Origin: Delphinapterus leucas
Taxonomy: Eukaryota; Chordata; Mammalia; Artiodactyla; Monodontidae
Direction: 5' to 3'
Length of the DNA: 64,000 bases
Assembly (NCBI RefSeq): GCF_002288925.2
Contig: NW_022098050.1
Span: 670,977-734,976 of the forward strand
Below the pieces are notes generated by a model that did not search any database, was not told the DNA's origin, and saw only the letters and a list, made by a program, of their open reading frames with translations. A program made the translations under genes and the position numbers. Positions 1 to 13,147 of this stretch are shown here, one piece after another (the first letter of the stretch is position 1; each line of letters begins with the position of its first letter).

Positions 1-510
1 TCTTTCTGAAAGGGAAAATGAAAGTGAATTAAGGAGAAACATCCTCTAATCAGACTCAGATTTAACTTTCAAGTATGTAGTGCAGCTATATACTGTAAAA
101 AATTAACTTTGAATATTTGATAATTTTGTTTCATTGGAACTTTAACATACATATCACTTTTGATTTAAGAAATATGTTTAACAGTCAAAGTTAGTTCACT
201 TCTTTCAAATAATCTCAGCTGTTAAGTATATTAGATTTGAGTTTTATAGGGTGGAATAATCTCCAGTAAAAGTGAATATAAATATATACTATAAAGAACA
301 TTTCATTTAAAATGCCAAGCGAAGCAAAATTAGCAGCAGAGCATTAGCTATAACTATTTCCTTATTACTGACAGGTCAAGGACAAGTGGGCTAAGGAGAG
401 AGAAGAAATGCAGCCACAGCATAATTTCCATATCTACAAGTTCTTTTTCTTTTCCGTTCCGTTTCTGTTCCATTTTTTTGTTGTTGTTAACAGGTCCTAT
501 TTCTCTCTTC
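1..510. other. AT-rich stretch with no recognised feature
   Basis: AT-rich DNA with frequent stops in all frames. I see no repeat that I can name, no CpG cluster and no convincing exon. Confidence 0.5.
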
Positions 511-1390
511 ATTATATTGATTCCTTTATTTTCTGTCATGTTTATAATAACTTTTTAAATTCTTTGTTAATATTATTGTACCTGTCGATTCTGGGTCATT
601 TTAACTGATTTTTTTCCTGGCTATAAGTCATATTTTCCAACTACATGTTTAGTAATTATTGATTGGACAGTGGACATTATAAATGTTGATGTTGTCTAGA
701 TTTTGTTGTTTTCCTTGAAAAAAATATTGAGTTTCATTTTGGACAATTATGTACTTGCATATCAGCATTTTCTTGTTGAGAGTTTTTTCTAAGCTTTGTT
801 AGGACTTCTTAAAGATAGCTAAGCTAGGTTACCTTTTATTCTAGGGGTAGTACAACCTTCCTCCTATAATGTGGCCTTTCTGGGATCTCTACTGAATTCT
901 CAGGGTAATCAATAAGGCTACTCTACTTTGGTTATATTCCAGGCCCATGTGAACTGTGAGGACTGTTTAGTTTATAGATCTCTGAGAGCTGTGTTTTGCC
1001 CAACCTTGTCAAGTCTCCCCTTATGCATGCGACACTTATTCAGCCAAATGTTCCATATGACCCCAATTCAGATATACAGGACTCATTCAGTGCAGAATTC
1101 TCTCTGCTCTGGTACTCTGCAGCCACCTCAGCTCTCCAAACTTTTGTCTCTGTCTCTTATGCCTGAGAAGTCCGCTATGCTCAGTGAAGTCTAGTAAATG
1201 CCTGGGACTGAAATTGGGGGCTACTGGAGGGCTCACCTTGTTCTTTTCCTTCCCTCTGGGATCCTGCACTAGCAGTTGTTTAAGTCTGAAAAGGGTTGTT
1301 CCACATATTTTGTGCATTTTTTCTAGTTATTCATGGTGGGGCGGTAGGGGTGCAATTTTATTATCAGTTATTCTGCCATGATCATAAATG
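510..1390. repeat. Probable old LINE-derived fragment (family uncertain)
   Basis: The text around 590-690 (gggtcatttt, then cctggctataagtcat, then attggacagtggacatt) resembles an old interspersed repeat that also occurs at about 60.43-60.55 kb of this window in the same orientation. The C/T-rich stretch at 950-1200 (ctctctgctctggtactctg) also looks like an old L1-type untranslated region read antisense. The open frames here (928-1194, 1184-1381) have no recognisable domain. The assignment rests on resemblance only. Confidence 0.35.
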
Positions 1391-1399
1391 GAAATGCTT

Positions 1400-1480
1400 C
1401 ATTTGTGATTCTTAAAACTCCCGAGAGATTCAGATGTGCATTCAAAATTGAGTCCTATGTTCTAGTTGACATTTATCAAC
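1400..1480 (+). mobile_element. MER5-like hAT DNA transposon fragment
   Basis: About 75 bases resemble the terminal part of MER5-type elements (gagattcagatgtgcattca, then ttgagtcc...gttctag), which normally read as gattctgatgtgca...gagaaccactg. The copy is old and diverged. Confidence 0.4.
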
Positions 1481-1825
1481 TTAACAGGATACATATGAAT
1501 GAATTCAGTATAACAGAATATACATTCATTTAAAAATGTATCTATAACATTCAAATTACCTATATTTTCATAAAAAAATTATATAGGCTTTTTCCACTTG
1601 AAACTCCACTACTCCTTAGTTCATTATGTCCTCTGTTCAATTAATTTATTATATATTACACTGGTAATCTTGTTTCTATCTGAGTATCAATTTTTAGTTA
1701 TAAACATATACTTTTCACGTATCACTGAAGAGCTTGAAAATAATTATTATATAAAATTTTGTTCTGATTTTATGCCAATGGAATTTTGCCTTGGGAAATA
1801 TGGGCATGAGAATCTACCCTCTAAA

Positions 1826-2085
1826 CCAGCAGGTTGACAAGACCTAAAACCAAATATGGCCCATTGTCTGATTTTATAAATAAAAGACTTTTTTGGGATT
1901 TGTTTGTTTGTTTTTTTTTGGAATAGAGCCACACTCATCCATTTATGTATGATCTATGGCTGCTTTCATTCTACCACAGCAGAGTGAGTAGTTGAGACAG
2001 AGACTAGATGGTCCTCAAAGTGTAAAATACTTATTACTGAGCTCTTTACAGAAAAAATTTGCCAACCTCTGCTCTAAACTCATAT
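1826..2085 (+). mobile_element. Non-autonomous hAT (MER1-group) DNA transposon fossil
   Basis: The order of blocks matches a common mammalian hAT-derived repeat: ccaaatatggccca, tttataaataaaagac, ggaatagagccacactcatcc, gatctatggctgctttcat, gagtagttgagacagagac and tttacagaaaaaatttgcca. A T-rich expansion at about 1900-1920 interrupts it. I recognise the family but am not sure of its exact MER number. It is a fossil with no coding capacity. Confidence 0.7.
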
Positions 2086-3115
2086 ATTTGAGTACTGGTC
2101 CTGTTCAATAGATTGTCAACTACTGATTCTACAAACATCATACTTTCATTTATTATTTAGAACACATGCACAGTAAGCATGGGAGGGATAGTCTCGGTCC
2201 AGTTTCCTTTAACTCCCTTAGTTTCAGGGAAGCACTCTGGGACGGGGATACAAGTGTGAAAGAAGATTGAAAGTAACAATGAAATCACTCACTGGGTGTT
2301 TGGAGCAGACATTCAACTTCTTCCGGTATTCTTCCTGTAAACTACTTCTTCATTGTGGGCACAGCTAGTACTTACCAAGTTAACAAGGTTTATTCGTACA
2401 CGTTTAAGAGAATACATACATAAACATCATACTGTATTATATTTATAAATGGTGCTTGTAAAATACCTCAAAATTAAATACAAATACAACAAAGATGAAA
2501 CATACTAATAAAAAAAGGCAATGATCAAAGCTAAATGATAGGCTGCAAGTAGGATTTGACTTAGAGGTAAAAGAGCTTCTAGAATATGTTAAAACCACAA
2601 CGTGCTGAACAGAAACCAGATGTAAGGACTACTCTAAAGCAATGTCAGAAATATCAAAAGCATAACTGCCTACAACATGTGTACTGTGTTACCACAGTTT
2701 TTTTTTCTTTTTTACCTATGTTTCTCTGCAAGAAATACTGAACTATGGAAAAAATTAAAATGAACAAAATATATTTTAATTAAAATGAGTTTAAAATAAA
2801 CCCAAATTCTGTAGAGCATTGAAAAGCTTTCAATAAATGTTTTATTTCTCTTCCTCCTGCTGGCATTTTAGAAATTCAAATTTCTATCTTTGGTAATATT
2901 AAAATGAAAACATATCTGATTGACAACAAATTAAATCATATGGTAAAAGGCTTTCAAATATCCTTGTGATAATGAGCCTAATAAAGTAATCAGGTCACTG
3001 GTATGAATCTAAAATTACAATTTATCTTAAGAAATTATAAATATATGTTCATTGTGTATTTGCATTTTAATATAGTTAATTATTATTATATTCCTTTTAT
3101 CTCAATTGAGTGATT
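2086..3115. other. AT-rich stretch with no recognised feature
   Basis: No named repeat, no long open frame and no GC-rich island seen. Confidence 0.5.
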
Positions 3116-3119
3116 CAAT

Positions 3120-3345
3120 GTACCCGGTACTGCACTATGCTCTTTGCAGGTACGGTCTTATAAAAATTCATTACCTATCATTGATATGTAGTTGATTTCA
3201 AGTCTTAGAGCAATTGCTATAAGCATACCCAATTGGCTCATTGATAGAATCTGCTGTGTGCCTGGCAATGGGGTCAGTGATGGAGATATATCATTTAGCA
3301 AGACATATGTATTAACTAACCTCATGGAGCTTAGAATCTATATGG
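3120..3345 (+). repeat. Ancient interspersed repeat, family not assigned
   Basis: It contains the order ctgctgtgtgcctggcaatg ... gatatatcatttagcaagac ... ctcatggagcttagaatct, the core of a very widespread old mammalian repeat (usually tactatgtgccaggcac ... catggagcttacattct). Similar cores occur at about 6.82 and 8.06 kb. Age and divergence prevent a family name. Confidence 0.4.
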
Positions 3346-3539
3346 CTTTATTGATCTCAAGGCAGTGGGGACCTCCATTCTCACTCTTTACCACACTTTC
3401 CAAGGGTCCTGTTAGGAAGGGAAGCAGTGATAGTAACAGCGACCTCTTGTCTACTCTGCCATCACACTTCATTGTTAGTCTCCCTTGATACTGGTCCCAA
3501 GATGCTGAGAAATGAAAATTCGTCCTCTTTTTAATAAGA

Positions 3540-3606
3540 CTTGGCACACTGTACACCTTAAATTTGCACAAGATTATATGTCAATTATATCTCAATAAAG
3601 CTGCAG
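3540..3606 (+). mobile_element. Old L1M-type 3' end fragment
   Basis: The segment ends with gtacaccttaaatttgcac ... tgtcaattatatctcaata then aagctg, the characteristic terminus of old L1M 3' untranslated regions. The same terminus recurs, diverged, in the mosaic array at 36.07, 43.89, 50.37, 55.98 and 62.79 kb. Confidence 0.6.
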
Positions 3607-3609
3607 GGG

Positions 3610-5372
3610 AAAAGAACTTAGGACTCCCCTGAATCAGTAAAGGGAATTTTTCTTTCAGATTTACATCTCTGTGACTTAATTACAAACTCTCAACTATGAA
3701 GTGAAATATGAGAAGACTGCAAAATGCTCACTTTTATAAATAATGTGAAGTATTGATATTTGGGAAAATGAAAAAGTTAACGTTTTTGTCCTGCTAATCT
3801 CTATCCTTCAGTGAGGTTACTTAGATATGACAACAGTGAACTAATAACGTATCAGTTCTTTCAGTCCAAATATATTATTTCTCACAAAAATATATCTTCA
3901 TTACAAACCCTTTCTGAAACTTTTCTACATTTAAATAAAGGGATGGTTTGGTTCCAAGAATCACTGTCTCTCTCGGAAGCCCATCAAATACAGAATAATG
4001 CCAATGGAGGTTTATCAATAAATAAATTAAATAAATCAGTAGGTTTGGATTTATTTTATGGTTAAAAATACTTCTATTACAGATGAACTCTGTTTCTTAG
4101 AAAATTCCTTTTGATTACTGCATTATCTATTATGATGGTCCTAGGAACATAAACACTTTTCCTTTTCTTTTTCTTTACATTAGGTTTCTCTAACATTACA
4201 ATCCACAAAATTCTCAGAAAGAAAAGCAGATTGGATTGAAAACTAAAATTGCACAACTACTGCAACCTTTAACTGAAGGTGAGGTAGGTGAACGCAATTT
4301 CTGCTGAAGGACTCACTGGTGACCTATAAAACAATGGCATAACCATTATTTCTATGACTCCCTCCATTTTAAGAAAATAGAATTTTCAGCATCTATTATC
4401 AGCAATTTATATAAAGTTTTCCCTGAAATCCTTTCTACTATTTCTTCTTCAAAGGTAAAGATACTGTGAGAAAAAAGGTGATGCTTGTGATTTTTAAAAG
4501 AATCTAATGTAAATCTAGACTTTCATCCCACTGTAACAGTCAAATGCAAGCGTCCAGTCATATACATTATATAATGATTTAAATTTTTCCTCATGAAATA
4601 CAACATATTATCATTGCAGATAAACTGGTTTAAGGGGCTATATTGTCATTAGACACAAATAGCAAATTAAATATATTTTCCAGTATCATATATTGCTTAT
4701 TACCCAATGAAATATATAAATTTAATTAATAATGGAGTTAGGGTTATGTTTGTTGAATTGGAACAACAAGAGAAAGGAAACAGGGTTACTGTTCTATCTT
4801 CACAAAGTTTTCTGAGTCATGATAAGAGTTCTTACAAGATTAACTTTGAGGCTAAAAATTTCAACATAATTTATAAAATATTTCACATTAAGCTTACATT
4901 CCTTAACATAATCTGATTTTTCTACTCATCTGAAAGAGTCAATCCAGTTTTACAAGCTCTCTACCATCACACTCCCCTGACAGAATAATTATTTACACTG
5001 GCTTTCATTCAAGGGCATACAGTTTATTGCTCTATTTATATATACTATTTTAAATACTACTTGATTTCGGGTTTAGAGTGATGGTGTTTTGTATTTTAGA
5101 ACAGAGAGATTTCAGATTTAGATAGAAATTTTATTCTGTCACATATTAAACTGTCTTCAAAGACAACTGTGAGGAATAATGAAATAACATTTTTAGTTCA
5201 TGCTACTTGAATTTTGTGTATTTGGAATACTTGTGAACAAGGCAAATTCACACAACTGATAAATGATAACTAACATGCTTTGGGTGTAGGAGATAACTGC
5301 AAATCCCATTTCTCAGAAAACTTTGAAAAATATGTTTTATAAAAAGAAAAAAGAAAAAATTACTACAAATAA
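3610..5372. other. AT-rich stretch with no recognised feature
   Basis: AT-rich DNA. Frames of 84 and 69 codons (3811-4065, 4707-4916) have no domain, no splice context and no composition unlike their surroundings. I see nothing else. Confidence 0.5.
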
Positions 5373-5382
5373 TATGATTACT

Positions 5383-5790
5383 GGGACTTCCCTGGTGGCA
5401 CAGTGGTTAAGAATCTGCCTACCAATGCAGAGGACACAGGTACGATTCCTGGTCCAGGAAGCTCCCACATGCCGCGGAGCAACTAAGCCCGTGTGCCACA
5501 ACTACTGAGCCTGCGCTCTAGAGTCCGCGAGCCACAACTACTGAGCCCGCGTGCCACAACTACTGAAGCCCGTGTGCCCTAGAGTCCATGCGCCGCAACT
5601 ACTGAGCCTGTGTGCTGTGACTACTGAAGCCCGCGCGCCTAGAGCCCCTGCTCTGCAACAAGAGAAGGCACTGCAATGAGAAGCCCACGTACCACAACGA
5701 AGAGTAGCTCCCACCTGCCACAACTAGAGAAAACCCGTGCACAGTAACGAAGACCCAACGCAGCCAAAAAATAAAATAAAATAAAATAAA
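5383..5790 (+). mobile_element. CHR-type tRNA-Glu SINE, long form
   Basis: It starts gggacttccctggtggcac and ends in a (TAAAA)n-like tail. The tRNA-derived head carries A-box-like (tggcacagtgg) and B-box-like (ggtacgattcctgg) RNA polymerase III promoter blocks. The body is enlarged by imperfect tandem copies of a block like cacaactactgagcccgcg. The direct repeat atgattac at 5374-5381 and 5791-5798 is its target-site duplication. GC content is far above the flanks. Confidence 0.95.
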
Positions 5791-5799
5791 ATGATTACC

Positions 5800-6814
5800 A
5801 AAATCGATAAACAGTTTATGTAAAGGTCAAGATCTCTGAAACAAAGTCACCCATGCTAAAACTCTTGCTGAACATTAATTTATAAGTTCAAATGACCTTA
5901 AATTTCTAAATCTTTGAAAGGTATTACTTACATAATTTCAAGAAGAATTGATATTTTATATTTTAATCCTACACCTGCTACTGACAGTTTCAGCAAATTT
6001 CTATACAATGTTATAATGTAGTGCTAAATGATTCTATTTGTCAATATTCTACCGAATTACCAAATAGAAAATTAATAAATATTTAGTACATTGCCCGAGT
6101 AAAGATAAGCATGTACAATTTTTTTTTCCTCAAAGAAGGAAGAAAAGAACCCATTTAGTTATATAAGACTAGTGACAAAAGATAAAATAGTGTGTGGTTT
6201 GCTGAGATATAAGTTCAGAGGAGAAATGCTGGCTTTATAAATCATATACTAAAACAACTCAGCGAAAGATGGGGGTGGGGAGGGAGGGAGAGAAAATATT
6301 CTTTTCATTTAAACCTTTCCTGGACAAAGAAATCCTCTTTGAAAATCTCTTCTATTTTATTTACATGCATATGGAAAACAGAAGATCATTTTTTGCCACT
6401 ATTATTGAGATGGAAAAATTGTTGACACTTTTCATTAGTTGAATAAACTCCTCTATTTAGAAACCAAGGAACTCATAATGATAAAAAGATAATAAACAGC
6501 ACTTGATTTCTTTTTACATATTCTGCATGCTAACTTTTATTCATTCCAATATATCAAATTGAGGAACAAGGCAATAAAACAGATTTAACAAAATCAAACC
6601 AAAGTTTTCTAGGATATGTGATTGGGAAAAAAATGTTTCCCCAACCCAGGCTCCTTTATTGTGTATATAAACATATATGCATACTGTCCATTGAACATCA
6701 CAATTAAAATCATGAGTCCTGGGCATTACAAGAATTACAAGTAAATATGGATTCAGATTTGGGTGTTTTTAATACATTCTAATTAAATGAAAAATCATAC
6801 TCTTTAGACATTCA
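5800..6814. other. AT-rich stretch with no recognised feature
   Basis: A G-rich run near 6265-6295 (gggtggggagggagggag) is the only compositional oddity. No repeat family or exon is recognised. Confidence 0.5.
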
Positions 6815-6960
6815 TTGAATTCTTCAAGTATTCATTTATTCAACCAACTAAATAACCAATATGTTTTGAGTATCTACTATGTGCCAAAAGCAGTACAAGG
6901 TGCAAGGGAAACACTGATAGAAAAGACATTCTGTTGCCTGTCTATATGCTGAGCCTAACA
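6815..6960 (+). repeat. Ancient interspersed repeat, family not assigned
   Basis: It contains attcatttattcaacc ... gagtatctactatgtgcc ... caaggtgcaagggaaacactg, the widespread old mammalian repeat core also seen at about 3.25 kb. Confidence 0.45.
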
Positions 6961-7139
6961 GGTCTCAATATGGTTTCTGCCAAAATAGTTACTGTTGTAG
7001 AATAGTAGTATTTTGCCAAAATATCCTCACCTTAACCCTATTACTCCTTGGCATATACGAAATGTGACAATATGTTCTAAAAAGAGTCATAAATCAGAGA
7101 TCCCATGGTTGCTATAGCCCCCTTAATTCCTGTCTCTGT

Positions 7140-7940
7140 GTAGGTGGTTCTAGGGATTTTGAGGCTGATCAAGGAAAAAGGTAAGACCACAATGAGGTGG
7201 CACACACAAGCTTTACTCGGACGACGCTTTGACAGGTTTGCATGTGGGGGAAGTCCCCCACAGCATGAGACTGTCCAGAGGCTACGGCGCAGGGGACATG
7301 TTTTGGAAGATGGGCAAGAAAACTCCTGAGGGAGAAGGGGTTCAAAGAGGGGTCTTGCGTATCACTCAGTCACAAGGCAGAGTCTCTGGGTCACAGATCT
7401 TCAAAGGGCAGATCGTAGTCTTTATAACCCTGGGGTTTATCTTATCTATGGCCAGCAGATATTGGGCATAGTTTCAGAGGGTATGCAAAGCAGGCAAGAT
7501 ATAATTGGCTAAAAATCTGCTTATTTGATAGCTAGTGGGAAGCAGCCGCATAGCACAGGGAGATCAGCTCGGTGCTTTGTGACCACCTAGAGGGGTGGGA
7601 CAGGGAGGGTAGGAGGGAGGGAGACGCAAGAGGGAAGAGATATGGGAACATATGTATATGTATAACTGATTCACTTTGTTATACAGCAGAAACTAACACA
7701 CCATTGTAAAGCAATTATACTCCAATAAAGATGTAAAAAAAAAATCTGCTTATTTGGGCTATGCTTAAAACAACTGAACGTGCAAAATTTTTAGTTCAGT
7801 GCTGGTGGGCTTTTGAGCTGATGGGTCTCAGCCTACTGTCAAACAGTAAAAAACCTAAGGGCCTACAGAGGTCATCTTTGGCTCATTCATATAACCTGCT
7901 AAATAACTGCTAATATGAGTTTCTCTCTGTAAGGTTACAG
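7140..7940 (-). mobile_element. Probable endogenous retrovirus LTR, interrupted by an L1 fragment
   Basis: Read on the minus strand, a TATA-like block (gttataaagactac, near 7415-7430) is followed about 200 bases later by a polyadenylation-like AGTAAAGC (near 7208-7216) and then a short U5-like region. This is the layout of a retroviral LTR. The plus-strand right end could be ggttaca near 7939. I could not find a matching target-site duplication, so both ends are approximate and the class is unknown. The younger L1 fragment at 7528-7739 splits it. No internal viral sequence is seen alongside, so it would be a solo LTR. Confidence 0.45.
7528..7739 (+). mobile_element. Cetartiodactyl L1 3' end, 5'-truncated, with TSD
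   Basis: A typical cetartiodactyl L1 3' terminus: agctagtgggaagcagccgc, agggagatcagctcggtgc, a G-rich run, gtataactgattcactttg, then tatactccaataaagatgt and poly(A). The target-site duplication aaaaatctgcttatttg flanks it at 7511-7527 and 7740-7756 without mismatch, so the insertion is comparatively recent. It landed inside the probable LTR. Confidence 0.92.
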
Positions 7941-8049
7941 CCAGTAGATGTGTGGATAGTTATTTTATTTACGATTCCTTTACACTCTACTGTGTACTTT
8001 CTGTGGTTCAACTGCACATTCCTCAGAAACCCATCTGGACATGACAATT

Positions 8050-8400
8050 AATTAATTTACACATGCATTCATTCAGCAGAAATGTGTAGTTATATGTATA
8101 TGAATATAAGTATACAAGGCACTTTTCCAGATGACGTGGTAAAAGAAGACAAGAGAACACAAAAACAGGTTCCTAGCTCTCATGGAATCTGCGTGTTGAC
8201 CAAAATAAAACAAATGACCAAATGTATTAAAAATTAGATGCTGATAAATAATTCAAAGATGGGTGACTGACAGGGATCACCTGGGGTGATACTCCAGAGT
8301 TATGGTCAGAGATGTAGTCTCTGAAGGTGCAACTTAAGCTGAGAGGAAAAATGATAAAAAGAAGCAAGAGGTGAAACATTTCATATTCTGAAGCAATGCA
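8050..8400 (+). repeat. Ancient interspersed repeat, family not assigned
   Basis: Blocks such as acaaggcacttttccagatg, tagctctcatggaatctgcg, gctgataaataattcaaag and aggtgcaacttaagctgag follow the order of an old mammalian repeat related to those at 3.2 and 6.8 kb. Highly diverged. Confidence 0.35.
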
Positions 8401-8494
8401 CTTCTATGAATGATAATAAAGTATATACCAAAAATGATGTAACTGGATTAACACTGAAGACATGAACTAAAATTTTTCTTTTAAAAAAGGAAGA

Positions 8495-8650
8495 TTAACT
8501 CAGCAGAAAGAACACAGCAATAATCTTAGGTCTACTCTGATTAAATATGTGGCTGTTAATTTTCTTACTGCCTCGTTTACACCCAGGGAATTTATAAAAA
8601 CTGAAAGAAATAATTATTTTAAATTCAAAGGCACTTTAAAATTGGTAAAG
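8495..8650 (+). mobile_element. Possible MIR SINE fragment
   Basis: Weak resemblance to a MIR core: gcagaaagaacacagcaata, tctactctgattaaatatgt, cttactgcctcgtttac and a late ggcactttaaaattgg. Too diverged to be sure. Confidence 0.35.
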
Positions 8651-11600
8651 CAGGTTCCTGAACCTCATCTCTGCCACTCCAGCCCTCTACCAGCTTAAGG
8701 AACCATAGCAAACACCCAATCTACCTTCATTGTTATCAAGCAGGGTGGCATATAGCAAAGCCTCATAGGAGTGGTCATCAAGTGTTTTAGCAGAGGGGAT
8801 CAAGCATCATTACCCTGAAATTCATTAGAGCTTCTGAAGACTACACAAAACAATACACTGACCTGTTATATCACCATTTCTATCAAGGCCTGGTAAAATA
8901 CATGAATTTAGGTACAACTGTGGTCAAGTTCACCAGAAGCTGAAGATGGTTTACACACAAATGGCATGCAATGGGGACTTAGAGGAAAGGTTGTCAAGTA
9001 CCATGAGGAGAGGAGTAAGAATTTTATGAACCTGTAACATTCTTTCAGGAACATTAGAAACCGCCAAGACACCAATTCATGACTCAAAGACAATCCATTA
9101 TTCCTGACCTAAAAAGTAGTTGTAATAAGTGACTTTCATTGCAAAGTTCAGCAGAAACTGCAGGTACTGAGTAGAGGTAGATGAGTCTGTGCTAAACCAT
9201 TTATACTGCAGCACTCAAAGGCTGGCATATTTACAATGCTAACCTACAGGACATCCAATTTCTTGATTATCTTTTGTCTATAGGACATATGGGACAATGA
9301 CTAAAGGCAGCCTAGAATAAGGTGAGAAACAAACAAACAAACATCTGGGGTTAACACAATAGCTGCATTCTAAACCAGGAAACGTAACTGCCATGAGGGC
9401 AAAAGGCATTCAGTGAGGCTTGCAAGAGGATTCAAGCACTTTAGGAGAAGGTAATTCCCCATAGAAATAATCTTTTTTATGTATGACAACAGTGCCCAAA
9501 TAAGCAATACCTGATAGACCACGCATTCTTGCCAGGACTAGTGATGTTCATCACTCAAAGGATATTATGGCCAATTTCAGCAGGAGCAGGATGTGGTAAA
9601 CGCAGTTGGAATGATTCTGGGGAAGCAAGTACCCTGCATTCCCAGATTTGCACCCTTATTATAATTACACAGGGAATTCCCTGAAGAGTGTGTGTGGATA
9701 GCCAACATCACATGCTGGATTACAGCTACAACCAGGTATGCATGGGGTGAATTCAGCATGAGTAGTTTTGGGGCAAAGCAATTTTCAGAAATCTAAGAAT
9801 GGCTACGTTAATGCCATCAAATGCATGCAGTGGGAAGTGTGTTCACAGGCAACAGCATTTGCCACACAATTACCACAATCAGCCTTGGGAGGAATGAATG
9901 CAGAAGAGATGAATCTGGAGAAACCAATGACAGACATGCTAAGAATGACAAGCTAATTGCCATCATGGGGATTTCACACATGAAACACTTTGAGAGGAGG
10001 AGAATCACTTTAATGAACTTGAGATACTTTCAGTAACATTAGGAACCACGTGGGAACATACGTGAGAGATCATTACACAGTATTAGAAGAGAATCACCCT
10101 CGTGGGTATATGAATTGTTCGGGCCAGCATCAAACCCCTGAAGGCCATATACGGATAGCTGATATACCAACCAATTTTTCTAGGGCTGGTGAAGTACATG
10201 AACTCAATGCCGATTATGGTCAAACTCAGCAGAAAACGAAGGTGGTCAACTCAGGAGGGGCAGTTCTGGGCAAACCACTAGGCCTACAAAGAACAGCAAC
10301 TTCATTTTCCTTACACAGGGAGTATCGCGCTGGGTGTAAGCTTACATTGTGCATCACATATTCCATGATGATTGCAAACAGCTCTGAGTGGAGTGAACAC
10401 AGGGGGAGGCATCCAGATGGAAATGTATCCAATCTAGTCTATCCTGGCAAAATAAGTGCCATCTAGCAAAGAAGCAGGCAATGGGGTCACAGAAGAGAGA
10501 TCGCCAAGCTCTTTGAGGAGACAACTATGAGGTTCGTAAGTATAATATTCTTTCAGGCACCAAAACCAAAACCAAACAAACAAAACAAACTCTGAGAAGG
10601 CAGTACATTGACTACAGACCATCAATTATTTCGACCTGGAAAGCAAGTGTATTTCCACACATGTGGTGCAAAGTCCCCCAGACACTGAAGTTGGTGAATA
10701 AAATAAATGGTTTTGTGGAAGACAAATCAACTGTGCTCTACAAATTGCTTTACATTATCCTCACTAAAGGAACATCCACTTGGTTCTCTGTTCATATTCT
10801 ATAGCACATGCTAGACAATGACTCTAAGCCACCCTTAGTGAAGTAAACACAGGGCAAGTTATAATGGAGTTAACCAATACCCTTCATTGCAATACTGGAG
10901 TCATCACTGTCTTTAGGCCTGTGTCATTAGTGAGAGTTTTGTTCACAGACTATATCATTTGCTAGAAATTTCCTACATTGGCCTACATAGGCATAAGCAC
11001 AGAAAAAAACACCTTGTAAATCGATGACTGACATACTAAACCTGGCCACTTATTATCACCAAGACATGTGGCAACAATTTTATTCATGTTCTCAACCTAT
11101 TGCACAACTGGATGACTGAAAAACCATTTCTGAGTGGGTAAAATACAAGAGGAGTAATTCTCAGTGTCAGCCAATGAATTTCACCACCTCCATAATTTCC
11201 ATAATGCAGGTATACAAGCTATAAAAATTTAAGAGTACAAATGAATCACTTTGAGAGGAAGGTAATCGACTCTGTGACCATGACATACTTTTAGCAATGC
11301 TAGGCATCACTGAACAATCTATACATGAAATGACAGACAAGAAAATCTTGTCTATCATGGTGAGTTGCATGAACACATGGTGAAATCTTCTGATAGGAAC
11401 CTATCTTTACTATTTACATGAGAAAGCTACATTGTCTTTGTGGGAGGAATATTTACGGGAATATACGAAAGACTTCATCTCCCCGTATAAGTACAGAAAT
11501 AGACGCAAGAACATAAAAACATTTTAGACTGAAAACCAACCTATAAAGTAGTTATAACTTGACTAGCTCAGCTTTCCTGCCTGGCTAGTGAAAAACATGA

Positions 11601-13147
11601 ATTTTATACCTATTACTGGCAAGTTCAACAGAAAATGAATTTGGGTAAACAGCAAGTGGATCTGGGGAAACCATTGCTGAGCATTCAGAGGATGGCAACT
11701 TAATTTCTTTACTCAGGAATAACCTCTAGGATGGGTGTTCACATTCCACAGTAATATGGGACAATGACAATAGGAGGTTCTGAGTGACCAAATACAAGTT
11801 AAATGATTCTCATAGGAGTAGTTCAGTAGTTTTGAGCCTGAATCTCAGATTTTCTTCCACTTGTTGGCAAGCAACGAAAATTTTAAAAAGCACAGGGGAA
11901 GCACTTTAAAGGAAGTGAGTCACCTCCATCACTGTGTCAACACAAGCTGAACACCTCTGGCATGAACCTACCCATATCATTCCGAGAAAGGCATTGCCAT
12001 TAACCCCTGAGGAAGGTATCATACTATGCAAACACAAGTGAGAGTCCATGGCCCAGTACTAAAGGAAGACAATCAGTCTCAGGGGCATAACTTGGATCAG
12101 ATCAGAAATCAGTCACTGAGTTACATGTAAATTGCCTTGGTACAACAAGTTTTCTCCTAAGGACATGAGAAAAATGAAATCAGTGCCCCAAATGGGCAAG
12201 GTCAGCAGATACTGAAAGCGGCTAACACAGGGTGAGGCTAAATAATACAGGTTCTGGATGCTGAAAATTAAGTGTCATCCTGCAAAAGGACAGTAAATGA
12301 GGTCATACAGGAGAGTTCACCAATGACCCAAAGGAGAACAGAAGATGTCACATTTACATAATATTCTCTCAGGTACCACAGAAACCCTTTTAGGGACAAT
12401 ACATTGAACACAGACCCCCAATTTTTTCAAACCTAGAAAGCAATTGTAACAAGAACCCTGTGGTACAAAGGTCACCAGAAACTGAAGGTCATGAAGGCAA
12501 GGAGTGATTCTGAGTGAAACCAATCCATTGGGTAATACAACTTGCTCCAAATTATCCTCACCTGGTGGACAGACTTAACTTGGAACAGCAAGTTTTCCCC
12601 CCAAAGAGATGAGGAAAATGAAAGCAATGCCAATAATGGGCTAGTTTAGCAGATACAGAAGGTAGTCAGCACAGGGTGAGTGGTTCTGGACTAAATAATA
12701 CAGGTTCTGGATGCTGTAAATTAAGTGTCATCCTGCAAAGGCACAGTAAATGGGGTCATTGGACTCTCATTGTGGAATGAGAGATCACCAATGACCCAAA
12801 GGAGAAGAGAAGAACTCTCATTTACATAATATTCTTTCCTGCACCAAAGAAAACCCTTCAGGAGCAATCCATTGAACACAGACCACCTCTCACCCACCAA
12901 TTCTTTCAAACCTAGAAAGTAACTATAATAAGCATGCTGTGGTACAAATGCCACTGGAAACTGAAGGTCATGAAAGCATTGGGTGATTCTAAGTGAAACC
13001 AATATACTGCATAAAACATCTGGGTCCAAATAATCCTGATCTGGGAGAAACTTCCTTGGTACAATACGTTTCTCGCAGGAAAATGAAATCAGAGCCCACA
13101 ATGGGCAAGACCAGCAGATACCGAAGGTAGCAATCACAGGGTGAGTG

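Noticed and set aside
5383..5460. tRNA gene suggested by A-box and B-box-like blocks
   Set aside because: These are the tRNA-derived heads of SINEs, with no intact cloverleaf. The same holds for every other SINE head in the window.
10050..10466. 138-codon plus-strand frame
   Set aside because: It lies in the diverged part of the tandem array, has no recognisable domain, and the corresponding frame is broken in the other monomers.
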